A DNA stretch of 39,308 nucleotides. Origin: a virus. The notes under the pieces are model-generated. The model ran no database searches. It was not told where the DNA came from and saw only the letters and a list, made by a program, of their open reading frames with translations. Every line of letters begins with the position of its first letter. Position 1 is the stretch's first letter. A program made the position numbers and the translations under genes. Shown here piece after piece: positions 1 through 5,817 of this stretch. The stretch spans positions 1 through 39,308 of IMG/VR virus record IMGVR_UViG_3300044609_000630, one strand, 5' to 3'.

Positions 1-127
1 CCAAAAGCTAGAAGACTTCATCAGGTTTATCGAGGGTATCGGCTGGTTTGTGTCCGATGACTCGGGGGTTCAATGCTCCGCCGACCAGACGCACATGAAT
101 GTGCATGGTAATTTCTGCCATCACTGC
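1..127. repeat. Terminal direct repeat (assembly overlap of a circular genome)
   Basis: Bases 1-127 are identical to 39182-39308. An exact 127-base overlap is what a de Bruijn assembler run at k=127 leaves at the ends of a circular or circularly permuted contig. The gene that begins at 39174 continues in frame at base 2. I read this as proof of a closed genome rather than a biological terminal repeat. Confidence 0.93.
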
Positions 128-214
128 GGGGCTCCGACCGAGCAAAGCACAAAGAGGGACGCGGTTTATCGTGACCTGCGGGCAATAATCAAGTACGTGA
201 AGGGGCATTTCTGA
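1..214 (+). CDS. Small zinc-ribbon-like protein, 3' part (gene starts at 39174)
   Basis: This is the C-terminal part of a 73-residue protein whose ATG lies at 39174, across the circular junction. Joined, it reads MSDQKLEDF... and contains one Cys near residue 28 and a CHHCG knuckle near residues 42-46, so it could hold a zinc ion. No known function is recognised. Its TGA (212-214) overlaps the ATG of the next gene (214), which implies translational coupling. It belongs to the end of the rightward early operon. Confidence 0.85.
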   Translation, partial: QKLEDFIRFIEGIGWFVSDDSGVQCSADQTHMNVHGNFCHHCGAPTEQSTKRDAVYRDLRAIIKYVKGHF

Positions 215-417
215 TGCAACGCACAATAACCTGTGTCCGCAAGGACGACCCCGCCCGGGAATGCGTGTCATGCGTATACCGGGAGCTTAATCAGACCGGC
301 ATGAAGGGTTCGCCGCTGCATCCGACTCTGACGAAGAGCGGGCATTGCAAGACGGCAACGGCGATGGTTTTCAAGCCTGTCAGCAACACGGACCGTTCCA
401 ATTCTGGTATTGACTAG
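214..417 (+). CDS. Small Cys-containing protein, last gene of the rightward early operon
   Basis: A 67-residue protein starting MQRTITCVRK. The start ATG overlaps the TGA of the upstream gene, which fixes the start. It has an ECVSC pair near residues 16-20 plus two other Cys, so metal binding is possible. No family is recognised. Its TAG stop (415-417) lies inside a sigma70-like promoter pattern (410-438), and no gene follows on this strand until the late operon. Confidence 0.7.
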   Translation: MQRTITCVRKDDPARECVSCVYRELNQTGMKGSPLHPTLTKSGHCKTATAMVFKPVSNTDRSNSGID

Positions 418-438
418 GAAGTGAGTCAGGCGTAAGTT
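410..438 (+). promoter_or_regulatory. Candidate promoter ahead of folded RNA region 1
   Basis: TTGACT at 410-415 and TAAGTT at 433-438 are separated by 17 bp. It would start transcription near 445 and feed the gene-free region ending in the terminator at 872-894. A caveat is that one predicted stem of that region (436-444 with 483-490) would lose its 5' arm, so the RNA may instead be cut from the longer early transcript. Confidence 0.45.
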
Positions 439-753
439 GTAGTCATCGCTCATGGTCAGACCGCCCATGCTGCGGGTCTCCCGACTAAACAAGGTCTTCA
501 ATCCCCGAGGCCGTGCCACCGGCCCCAACGTTTAACCGGCCCTAGTGGCCGTAGCAATGCCAGCCCGTGATACTGAGAGACATGCGCTCCGGCAATACGG
601 TTCCGGGAGGCCGCGAGGTTTCCCGGGTAATATTCGAGCAATACCCCGGCGGCGTGGATAGACACGCGGTGATCCATGGCTAGCCTAGAGCCTACCGACA
701 AGCTAGCCGACACAGTAGGAAGCCGGTAACCAGCCCGGCCCGGGGTTCCAAAC

Positions 754-825
754 AATGCGGTAGTTTCAATGGTAGAACATTGCCCATTTGGGTATATAGA
801 GTCGGTTCGATTCCGGCCCGGCCTG
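754..825 (+). other. Degenerate tRNA-like element
   Basis: A T-arm is clear (GTCGG, loop TTCGATT, CCGGC; 801-817), as is a D-arm with the invariant-type loop AATGGTA (763-778). Only three acceptor pairs next to the body survive (758-760 with 818-820). The anticodon arm is shortened to a CC/GG stem with a 6-nt loop, so no anticodon can be assigned. There is no CCA. It is either a decayed tRNA or a tRNA mimic inside the larger folded RNA. Confidence 0.45.
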
Positions 826-871
826 CGCGGGCAAGCGCCTAGCCTTCGGGGTAGTCGCTCGGCACTGCAGG

Positions 872-894
872 AGCCCGCTTCGGCGGGCTTTTTG
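872..894 (+). terminator. Intrinsic terminator, rightward
   Basis: A 7-bp GC-rich stem (AGCCCGC/GCGGGCT) with a TTCG tetraloop is followed by a T run. It ends the rightward early transcript and folded RNA region 1, before the leftward genes that converge on it. Confidence 0.93.
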
Positions 895-904
895 TTGGGC
901 AGAG

Positions 905-925
905 AAAACCCCCGACTAGCGGGGG
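905..925 (-). terminator. Intrinsic terminator, leftward
   Basis: Read on the minus strand, CCCCCG and CGGGGG flank a CTAGT loop, followed by TTTT (905-908). The TAG stop of the last leftward gene is inside the loop. It faces the rightward terminator at 872-894, so the two insulate converging transcripts. Confidence 0.9.
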
Positions 926-1077
926 CTGTGCTTGAGGGCGTATTCGATGGCGGCTCGCTCGGAGCCATGGGCGGCGATCAGTTCGGCTAGCCGCTTGATC
1001 GCTTCGGGGCACTGGAGGGCCGAGGTAAGCCTACGGCCCTTTGCCCGGTGCTTGGCGACTCGGGCTGTTGAGTTCAT
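916..1077 (-). CDS. 53-aa ribbon-helix-helix-like candidate regulator
   Basis: A 53-residue ORF, MNSTARVAKHRAKGRRL... ending EYALKHSPR. The ATG overlaps the TGA of the upstream gene (ATGA at 1074-1077). The basic N-terminus followed by a strand-like stretch and two helices (PEAIKRLAELIAAHGSERAA) resembles small Arc/CopG-type phage proteins, so DNA binding is a reasonable inference but unproven. Its stop lies in the terminator loop. As the third gene of a compact leftward operon next to the late promoter region, it is a candidate regulator of this phage. Confidence 0.72.
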   Translation of the reverse strand: MNSTARVAKHRAKGRRLTSALQCPEAIKRLAELIAAHGSERAAIEYALKHSPR

Positions 1078-1268
1078 GCCTCACCAATGTAGGTCAGGAC
1101 TTCGCCGTTACGCAGATTGAAATCAATGCGCTCCTTGTCCTTGATGGCGGCGAGTCTGGCGATGTCGTCTCCAGTCAATTCCTTGGTGCACTGCTTGATC
1201 CCTCTGATCGTTCCTGAGACAAGAACGGTGCCGGCATATTTTCCGTCGTAATACTTTCTGACTTTCAT
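1074..1268 (-). CDS. Small protein of unknown function, leftward operon near the late promoter
   Basis: A 64-residue protein starting MKVRKYYDGKYAGTV with a strong AGGAGGAGAGGAAG ribosome-binding site just upstream. It is predicted soluble, with beta-rich and then charged segments. No family is recognised. It has its own promoter (1317-1345) and is coupled to the 53-residue gene downstream by an ATGA overlap. Confidence 0.75.
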   Translation of the reverse strand: MKVRKYYDGKYAGTVLVSGTIRGIKQCTKELTGDDIARLAAIKDKERIDFNLRNGEVLTYIGEA

Positions 1269-1316
1269 CTTCCTCTCCTCCTCAGTGGCTAGGCGTTGTG
1301 CCCTGCCGATGTGTGT

Positions 1317-1345
1317 AGATTACTAGCGTTGCCGGAAACAGTCAA
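1317..1345 (-). promoter_or_regulatory. Leftward promoter with palindromic spacer
   Basis: Reading leftward, TTGACT (1345-1340) and TAATCT (1322-1317) are 17 bp apart. Plus-strand 1328-1339, GTTGCCGGAAAC, fills the spacer next to the -35 and is one base from a perfect palindrome found in the neighbouring promoter. The box TGACCGTTCGTCGG (plus strand 1346-1359) abuts the -35. This is a likely regulated promoter for the genes at 1268-916. Confidence 0.72.
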
Positions 1346-1365
1346 TGACCGTTCGTCGGCTTATG

Positions 1366-1569
1366 TCAATCGGGTGGGAGTAGATTCTGTTCGACCCACC
1401 GTTTGGCGGAATCTGCGCGCTTGATGCTGGTAGGGACGCATCCCACACCGCGCCTACTCTTGGTTTCAGTGATCGTGAAATTCCATCCCTCAAAGCGAAG
1501 GGTATAGCCGTTGCGCGTCCGGACTGCAATGTGACCAAGGTCTGCGGCGGTATAGGACTTGCGGGCCAT
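1366..1569 (-). CDS. Small basic protein, first gene of the leftward operon at the late control region
   Basis: A 67-residue protein starting MARKSYTAADLGHIAVR, with a GGAG site 8 nt before the ATG. It is moderately basic (K/R-rich centre ETKSRRGVG) and contains one Cys. No family is recognised. Its promoter (1597-1625) lies back to back with the late promoter, a position typical of small regulators, but that role is only inferred from place. Confidence 0.75.
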   Translation of the reverse strand: MARKSYTAADLGHIAVRTRNGYTLRFEGWNFTITETKSRRGVGCVPTSIKRADSAKRWVEQNLLPPD

Positions 1570-1596
1570 GTCTACGTCTCCGTGGTTGATGGGTAA

Positions 1597-1625
1597 ATCC
1601 TACGTGTTTCCGGAAACGTTGTAAA
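1597..1625 (-). promoter_or_regulatory. Leftward promoter with perfect 12-bp palindrome in the spacer
   Basis: Reading leftward, TTTACA (1625-1620) and TAGGAT (1602-1597) are separated by 17 bp. The spacer carries GTTTCCGGAAAC (1606-1617), a perfect palindrome and likely operator. The site lies 18 bp from the rightward late promoter, so a bound protein could affect both. Confidence 0.7.
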
Positions 1626-1626
1626 G

Positions 1627-1639
1627 TACCGTTCGTCGG
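1627..1639 (+). promoter_or_regulatory. Conserved upstream box of the late promoter
   Basis: TACCGTTCGTCGG lies 4 nt upstream of the late -35. A second partial copy, GTTCGTCGGCC, sits at 1650-1660 inside the spacer. The same sequence precedes promoters at 23429-23434, 27526-27531 and 34053-34058, so it is a candidate activator or repressor site. Confidence 0.6.
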
Positions 1640-1643
1640 GACG

Positions 1644-1672
1644 TTGACAGTTCGTCGGCCTTGTGGTACTCT
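1644..1672 (+). promoter_or_regulatory. Rightward late promoter
   Basis: TTGACA (1644-1649) and TACTCT (1667-1672) have a 17-bp spacer. It is the only good promoter I see ahead of the 20-kb lysis, packaging and structure operon. Transcription would start near 1680, directly before two stem-loops. Confidence 0.75.
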
Positions 1673-1687
1673 CCGCGAAACAGGTTT

Positions 1688-1749
1688 GCCGGCCTTCGCC
1701 GGCCTCCCCGGGCGTAACGGTCCCTCCTCCCTGCCTTGCGCCCGGGGAG
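1688..1749 (+). promoter_or_regulatory. Two adjacent stem-loops in the late leader RNA
   Basis: Hairpin 1 is GCCGGC-CTTC-GCCGGC (1688-1703). Hairpin 2 has an 11-bp perfect stem, 1704-1714 with 1739-1749, and a pyrimidine-rich loop containing CCCTCCTCCC. They abut each other at the start of the late transcript and have no T run, so they are not terminators. The arrangement recalls the put antitermination RNA of phage HK022; RNA stabilisation or control of endolysin translation are alternatives. Confidence 0.6.
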
Positions 1750-1767
1750 ATTCTATAGGGGGTGTTT

Positions 1768-2277
1768 GTGTGGCCTAAGCAGTCAGAGTGCCGAGAGTTC
1801 TACGGCAACCCGGTAAACAAGCGCGATCCGTCCAAAGTAGCGCCCCAATGGGAGGCGCAAAACCTTGTTGTGGTTCCGGCTCCGTGGCGCATGGTCACAA
1901 GCTGGAAGGACGAGAAGGGCATCAGGCGTCCGGTCAAGGGCGTCCGAGTGCATCGCAAGTGTGCGGAGAGCTTGGCGCGTGTGTTTTCCGCCATCTGGCA
2001 GGCTGCAGGACAGGATCAGGCGCAGATTGAGCAATGGGGCTGCCATCTTCTAGGCGGCGGCTTCACGTATCGCGCTAAGCGTGGCGGGTCGTCTCTCTCA
2101 ATGCACGCTTACGGCTGCGCAATCGACCTAGACCCTGACCGCAATCGCATGGGTGACACGACCCCGAACATTGCAAACATCCGTGAGGTCAGGCTTGCAT
2201 TCGATGCCGAGGGCTGGGAGTGGGGCGGAGACTGGTCAAACCCTGATGGCATGCACTGGCAGGCAGCGAGGACGTAA
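1768..2277 (+). CDS. Endolysin, peptidase M15 / D-Ala-D-Ala carboxypeptidase-like
   Basis: A 169-residue enzyme expected to cut peptide cross-links in the host cell wall at lysis. The VanY/M15 metal site is visible: SMHAYGCAIDLDP (the His and Asp of the SxHxxGxAxD motif) and, near the C-terminus, WGGDWSNPDGMHWQ (catalytic Asp/metal His). I choose the GTG at 1768 because AGGGGG (1757-1762) is 5 nt upstream; the in-frame GTG at 1762 overlaps that site. There is no signal peptide, so release should need a holin, probably one of the next small membrane proteins. It is the first gene of the late operon. Confidence 0.92.
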   Translation: MWPKQSECREFYGNPVNKRDPSKVAPQWEAQNLVVVPAPWRMVTSWKDEKGIRRPVKGVRVHRKCAESLARVFSAIWQAAGQDQAQIEQWGCHLLGGGFTYRAKRGGSSLSMHAYGCAIDLDPDRNRMGDTTPNIANIREVRLAFDAEGWEWGGDWSNPDGMHWQAART

Positions 2278-2594
2278 TGGAAACGGCGCATGTAGCCCTT
2301 GGCCTGTCAATCGTGATGCCCGTGGCGATGTTCCTGCTGACGTTCCTGTTCAGCCGAGGCGACAAGGGTGCGGAGAAGCTGGGGGAGCTGTCCTTGCAGA
2401 TCGCCAACCTGCGGACTGAGCTAGCGCAAGGGCGCTTAGACTTGTTCAAGGAGCTGGACACCCGATTCGTGACTCGTGCCGAGTACATGAACAAGGTGGA
2501 GATAATCGAGTTTGCCAAGGCGCTTACTCTGGAGACCCACAAGAGGCTCCATCCTGACGCAGCAATTCACCAGCCCGGAGGGGGTAGAGGGTGA
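2277..2594 (+). CDS. Small membrane protein, lysis cassette (possible holin or i-spanin)
   Basis: A 105-residue protein with an N-terminal membrane segment (about residues 8-26, VALGLSIVMPVAMFLLTFL) followed by a long charged, helical and probably coiled-coil tail. This topology fits an inner-membrane spanin or a holin-associated protein; no Rz-type signature is certain. Its ATG overlaps the last base of the endolysin stop, and its own stop overlaps the next GTG. Confidence 0.8.
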   Translation: METAHVALGLSIVMPVAMFLLTFLFSRGDKGAEKLGELSLQIANLRTELAQGRLDLFKELDTRFVTRAEYMNKVEIIEFAKALTLETHKRLHPDAAIHQPGGGRG

Positions 2595-2890
2595 GCAACG
2601 AGAGAGAGACGCTAGAGGCTCTTTTGGCCAAGGCCGAGGAGCTGACAAAGCAAGGCTCGGCGCAGACAGTGATACAGGCAATGCTGCCTCCGCCGACAGA
2701 CGGCGAGCGAGCCGTCCACCGAGTCGAGAAGTATTTTGTTGCGATGGTTGTGCTGAATGTGTGCATGGGCGGGGCGCTGGTCCTGAATTGGATCACCGAC
2801 ACTAACCAAACCCATGTCATTAACGCCATCTACATGATGGCCCCGGGTCTGCAAAAGCAGATCGAATCGAAAGAGGATAACGCCCCATGA
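2591..2890 (+). CDS. Single-pass membrane protein, lysis cassette
   Basis: A 99-residue protein starting at GTG (GTGA overlap with the upstream stop). A soluble helical N-terminus is followed by one strong membrane segment (about residues 50-68, VAMVVLNVCMGGALVLNWI). It lies between the endolysin and other small membrane proteins, so a holin or antiholin role is plausible by context only. Confidence 0.8.
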   Translation: MSNERETLEALLAKAEELTKQGSAQTVIQAMLPPPTDGERAVHRVEKYFVAMVVLNVCMGGALVLNWITDTNQTHVINAIYMMAPGLQKQIESKEDNAP

Positions 2891-3141
2891 GTAGCCCCAC
2901 CCCGATTATCACCCCTCCCCCGAAGAAGAGCGGCAACAAGGTAGCCCGCTGGCTCAGGACCCGCACCGGTCAGACGGTTATTGGCGTCCTTGCTGGCGCG
3001 GTGGCCCTCAAGGTTCCCGGCGGTCAGGAGGTCGTTCAGGCTGTTCTCGGCAGTAACGCCCCGAGCGACCCGGGCAGCTTTGCCAACGGCATGAGCATTG
3101 CGGCTATCCTTGCGGGCATTGCTCGGGCCCGGAGTGCGTAA
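2887..3141 (+). CDS. Small hydrophobic protein, candidate holin
   Basis: An 84-residue protein. A basic proline-containing N-terminus is followed by a hydrophobic segment (QTVIGVLAGAVALKV), a polar loop, and a second apolar helix at the C-terminus (GMSIAAILAGIARARSA). Two short membrane segments, small size and position after the endolysin fit a class II holin, though similar gene products in other phages are unassigned. ATGA-type coupling links it to the gene before it and TAATG to the one after. Confidence 0.78.
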   Translation: MSSPTPIITPPPKKSGNKVARWLRTRTGQTVIGVLAGAVALKVPGGQEVVQAVLGSNAPSDPGSFANGMSIAAILAGIARARSA

Positions 3142-3242
3142 TGACCCGCAGGGAGCTAGTAACGCTGATTTGCGCGATCCTTACCGGGGTCGTGCTTGCG
3201 TGCTGGCTATCCGTGCATGACCAGTTTTCGAGGATTGGCTGA
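3141..3242 (+). CDS. 33-aa membrane microprotein, lysis cassette
   Basis: MTRRELVTLICAILTGVVLACWLSVHDQF... has 33 residues, with one membrane segment (about 7-24). The ATG sits in the TAATG overlap with the upstream stop and its TGA overlaps the next ATG (TGATG), so it fills exactly the gap between two genes. VVLAC is only a weak lipobox, and it lacks the proline-rich tail of Rz1-type spanins. Holin partner or spanin roles are guesses. Confidence 0.72.
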   Translation: MTRRELVTLICAILTGVVLACWLSVHDQFSRIG

Positions 3243-3877
3243 TGGCTGACGTAACCAAAAACCCAATTCAGCCCCAAGGTAGCGGCTTCGGCCGCTTCAT
3301 GCGTGAGTTCGTAGACCGGGCGTTCCTGAGTAATCGCGGGTACGACTACAGGACCGGCCAATGGGACAGGCGCGGCGTTCGTCAGGGCCTAATCCAAACG
3401 GGCGCGGGCTTACTGATGCCGGGTGCTGGAACGCTTACTGGTGTTGGCATGAGCCTGTATGACCGGTATCGGATGGACAACAACCGCCGCAACGTGCCGA
3501 GCCCGAATCTGAGTAAGCCGATGGGCAACACGTTCACCCCCGGCGTTCGCCCTGCAGGCACAAGCGGGCTTGCCGGCCTGACCGGCTTTGGCGCTGGCGC
3601 TTATGGCGGGGCGACTGCTGCACCTCAATCTGGGCCCATGCCTATCAGCCTCGTCCAGCTCACTCCGCAAGGCAACATGCAGACGACCAATCCGGGCATT
3701 ACGACGCAGGGCATGAATCTCAATGCGTTCAGTGGCCGGGGCGGCCCGATTGGATTCTCTGGCGGCTACACCCCGAGCGGCGCAAGCAGGATCGAGGGGG
3801 AGGCCGCTCAGGACATGTGGCGCGGGATGCAAATGGGCCAGTTCGGCAACCGTCAATTCCACAACTACCAGAACTGA
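3242..3877 (+). CDS. Gly-rich protein, probable virion or lysis-associated component
   Basis: A 211-residue protein with a basic N-terminus containing RGYDYRTGQWDRRGVRQG, an apolar segment (GLIQTGAGLLMPGAGTLTGVGMSLY, about residues 50-72) and a long Gly/Ala/Pro/Gln-rich C-terminus. Low-complexity Gly/Gln composition like that of the ejection proteins at 14.9-19.4 kb suggests a minor virion protein, but no family is recognised. It sits between the lysis genes and the packaging genes. Confidence 0.78.
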   Translation: MADVTKNPIQPQGSGFGRFMREFVDRAFLSNRGYDYRTGQWDRRGVRQGLIQTGAGLLMPGAGTLTGVGMSLYDRYRMDNNRRNVPSPNLSKPMGNTFTPGVRPAGTSGLAGLTGFGAGAYGGATAAPQSGPMPISLVQLTPQGNMQTTNPGITTQGMNLNAFSGRGGPIGFSGGYTPSGASRIEGEAAQDMWRGMQMGQFGNRQFHNYQN

Positions 3878-3878
3878 T

Positions 3879-4130
3879 ATGCTGCTTAAGGAAATCCGAG
3901 CGACCAACGGCGAGACCATTAAGGTCGTGAATGACTGGTCGGGCGATTGCGAGCAGAGGGGGGCGACAGTCCTAACTAGCTCGTGGGATCAGCCTTACAC
4001 CTCATCTAGCCTCGCCGGCAATGTGGCGACTGCTGTCATCGCGCCTCAGTGGGATTACACCATCCGCAACACCGTAACCCTGTCGAACGGGGAAACGCTG
4101 ATTGCGGACAGGCTGGTTTGGGTGGCCTGA
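3879..4130 (+). CDS. Small beta-rich protein upstream of terminase
   Basis: An 83-residue protein starting MLLKEIRATNGETIKV at the ATG of 3879, one base past the previous stop. The frame is open farther upstream, but that would overlap the preceding gene by over 150 nt. The sequence alternates polar and apolar residues and ends in NGETLIADRLVWVA, suggesting a small beta-sandwich. Function is unknown. Its TGA overlaps the ATG of the terminase small subunit. Confidence 0.75.
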   Translation: MLLKEIRATNGETIKVVNDWSGDCEQRGATVLTSSWDQPYTSSSLAGNVATAVIAPQWDYTIRNTVTLSNGETLIADRLVWVA

Positions 4131-4570
4131 TGTGCAGGAAGCTAGAGTATTGCCAGAACACCGCAGACACCATCTGCGAAATGATCGCAGAGGGCCATTC
4201 GCTTCGTGCCATTTGCCGTGAGCGCAACGACATGCCCGCAATGTCTACTGTTTTCAAGTGGTTGAACTTGGTGCCTGCCTTCGCGGAGCAATATGCGCGC
4301 GCGAGGGAGGAGCAAGCCGAAGCGATGGCCGATGAAATGGTCGCCATTGCCGACGAGGCGGAGGTGACGGCCAAGCATCAGGGCGAAGATGTGGTTTTGG
4401 CGTTGGACGCGACGGCAATTGCCCGTAATCGTCTGAGGGTCGATGCCCGCAAGTGGGTGGCTAGTAAGCTCAAGCCCAAGAAGTATGGAGACCGGGTGTC
4501 TCAGGAGATTAGCGGCCCGGAGGGCGCGCCATTGACAGTGAGCGTTAATCTTGTCCGACCTGCAGATTGA
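4130..4570 (+). CDS. terS: Terminase small subunit
   Basis: A 146-residue DNA-recognition subunit of the packaging motor. Its N-terminal helix-turn-helix (about residues 18-45, including SLRAICRERNDMPAMSTVFKWL) would bind the packaging site. A central helical stretch (AREEQAEAMADEMVAIADEA) would oligomerise, and a C-terminal RLRVDARKWVASKLKPKKYG block is typical of this terminase small subunit group. The start ATG overlaps the preceding TGA. It overlaps the large-subunit gene by 20 nt, the usual terS-terL order. Confidence 0.9.
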   Translation: MCRKLEYCQNTADTICEMIAEGHSLRAICRERNDMPAMSTVFKWLNLVPAFAEQYARAREEQAEAMADEMVAIADEAEVTAKHQGEDVVLALDATAIARNRLRVDARKWVASKLKPKKYGDRVSQEISGPEGAPLTVSVNLVRPAD

Positions 4571-5816
4571 CATTCCCGAGAAGCTGGGGTTTCTGTTTGA
4601 GCCCCATCGATACAAGGTCGCTTATGGCGGCCGTGGTGGCGGGAAGTCTTGGGCATTTGCGGATGCCCTGCTGATTCAGGGTCTAGAAAAGCCCTTGCGT
4701 ATTGGCTGCTTTCGAGAGATTCAGAAGTCCATCAAGGATTCGGTCCATAAGCTGCTGGCCGACCGGATCAAAAAGCACGGTCTCGGCAAGTTCTACGAGG
4801 TGCAGCAGACGGTCATTAAAGGCGCAAACGGCACGGAAATCCTGTTTGCTGGCCTGCAGGATCATACGGTTGACTCGATCAAGTCGTACGAGGGTATTGA
4901 CCGGGCTTGGGTTGAAGAGGGCCAGACGGTCAGTAAACGAAGCTGGGATATTCTGGTTCCGACGATCCGAAAGGACGGTTCTGAGATTTGGATTAGTTTT
5001 AATCCTGAGCTGGACACTGACGAGACGTGGACGCGGTTTGTTGCGAGCCCGCCGACTGATTCTGTCGTGGTGTCGGTGAATTACAAGGACAATCCTTGGT
5101 TCCCGTCTGTTCTGGAGCAGGAGCGGCAGGACGCTCAGGCCAAGATGCCGAAGGCGGATTATGAGAACATCTGGGAGGGCAAATGTCGCCCGGCCGTGTC
5201 TGGCGCGATCTATGCCGACGAGGTGGCAAAGGCTCAGGAGGATGGCCGGTTTAACCTTGTGCCGTACGATCCGACGCTGAAAGCGCATGTCGTGTTTGAC
5301 TTGGGCTGGAACGACAAGATGTCTATCGGTATCGTCCAGCGCCATGCGTCGAGTATGCGGATCGTCAAGTACATTGAAGATGACCACAAGACGCTCGACT
5401 GGTATTCAATGCGCTTGCGCGAGCTTGATTACAACTGGGGCAAGGTCTTCCTGCCTCATGACGGCGCGCACGGTGACTACAAGACAGGCAAGAGTGCTAA
5501 GCAGTGGTTGGAGGGCTTGGGCTGGAAAGTCGAAATGTGCCCAAACCAGCCGGTTGAAACTGGCATCAAGAATGCCCGCATGGCGTTCGGCCAGTTGTTC
5601 ATCGACAAAACAAACTGTGCGCGTCTGATAGAATGCCTAAAGCGGTACAGGCGAACGATCCCAAGCACGACGGGCGAGGCTGGTGGCCCCCTGCATGACG
5701 AGTGGTCGCACGGTGCGGATATGTTCCGGTATGCGGCCCTGTGCGCGCCTCAGATGACAAATGACGCAGATGACGTGGATTGGGCGTCTATCAAACAAGT
5801 TTCCGAGTGGGGTTAA
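4551..5816 (+). CDS. terL: Terminase large subunit (ATPase/nuclease)
   Basis: A 421-residue motor of DNA packaging. Walker A GGRGGGKS is at residues 26-33, the acidic Walker B region (DRAWVEE) at about 117-123, and the coupling motif SFNP at 149-152. The RNase H-like nuclease acids appear as VVFDLGW (D250), PHDGAH (D304) and EWSHGADMFRY near 395. It is PBSX/Terminase_3-like. The start is TTG at 4551, inside terS; no better in-frame start with a ribosome-binding site follows, so coupling to terS is likely. Headful packaging is expected from the P22-like context and fits the circularly permuted assembly. Confidence 0.96.
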   Translation: MSDLQIDIPEKLGFLFEPHRYKVAYGGRGGGKSWAFADALLIQGLEKPLRIGCFREIQKSIKDSVHKLLADRIKKHGLGKFYEVQQTVIKGANGTEILFAGLQDHTVDSIKSYEGIDRAWVEEGQTVSKRSWDILVPTIRKDGSEIWISFNPELDTDETWTRFVASPPTDSVVVSVNYKDNPWFPSVLEQERQDAQAKMPKADYENIWEGKCRPAVSGAIYADEVAKAQEDGRFNLVPYDPTLKAHVVFDLGWNDKMSIGIVQRHASSMRIVKYIEDDHKTLDWYSMRLRELDYNWGKVFLPHDGAHGDYKTGKSAKQWLEGLGWKVEMCPNQPVETGIKNARMAFGQLFIDKTNCARLIECLKRYRRTIPSTTGEAGGPLHDEWSHGADMFRYAALCAPQMTNDADDVDWASIKQVSEWG

Positions 5817-5817
5817 C

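Larger units (their letters stand above)
430..894 (+). ncRNA. Candidate large structured non-coding RNA (region 1, about 450 nt)
   Basis: No credible gene lies between 418 and 915, yet the plus strand folds densely. Stems I can pair by eye: 436-444 with 483-490 (8 bp, one bulged G); 537-541 with 547-551; 603-612 with 617-626 (10 bp capped by a GCGA tetraloop, with two G-U pairs that exist only in plus-sense RNA); 652-656 with 663-667; and a CCTGC/GCAGG stem around a UUCG-capped hairpin at about 822-870. The 3' end is an intrinsic terminator at 872-894. Position 754-825 resembles a degenerate tRNA. The G-U pairs and terminator fix the sense as plus. I do not recognise the family; phage-associated GOLLD and ROOL RNAs are comparable in kind, but no homology is claimed. 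Confidence 0.6.

Noticed and set aside
754-825. Functional tRNA gene
   Set aside because: D- and T-arms fit, but most of the acceptor stem and the anticodon arm do not; no anticodon can be named. Kept only as a tRNA-like element.
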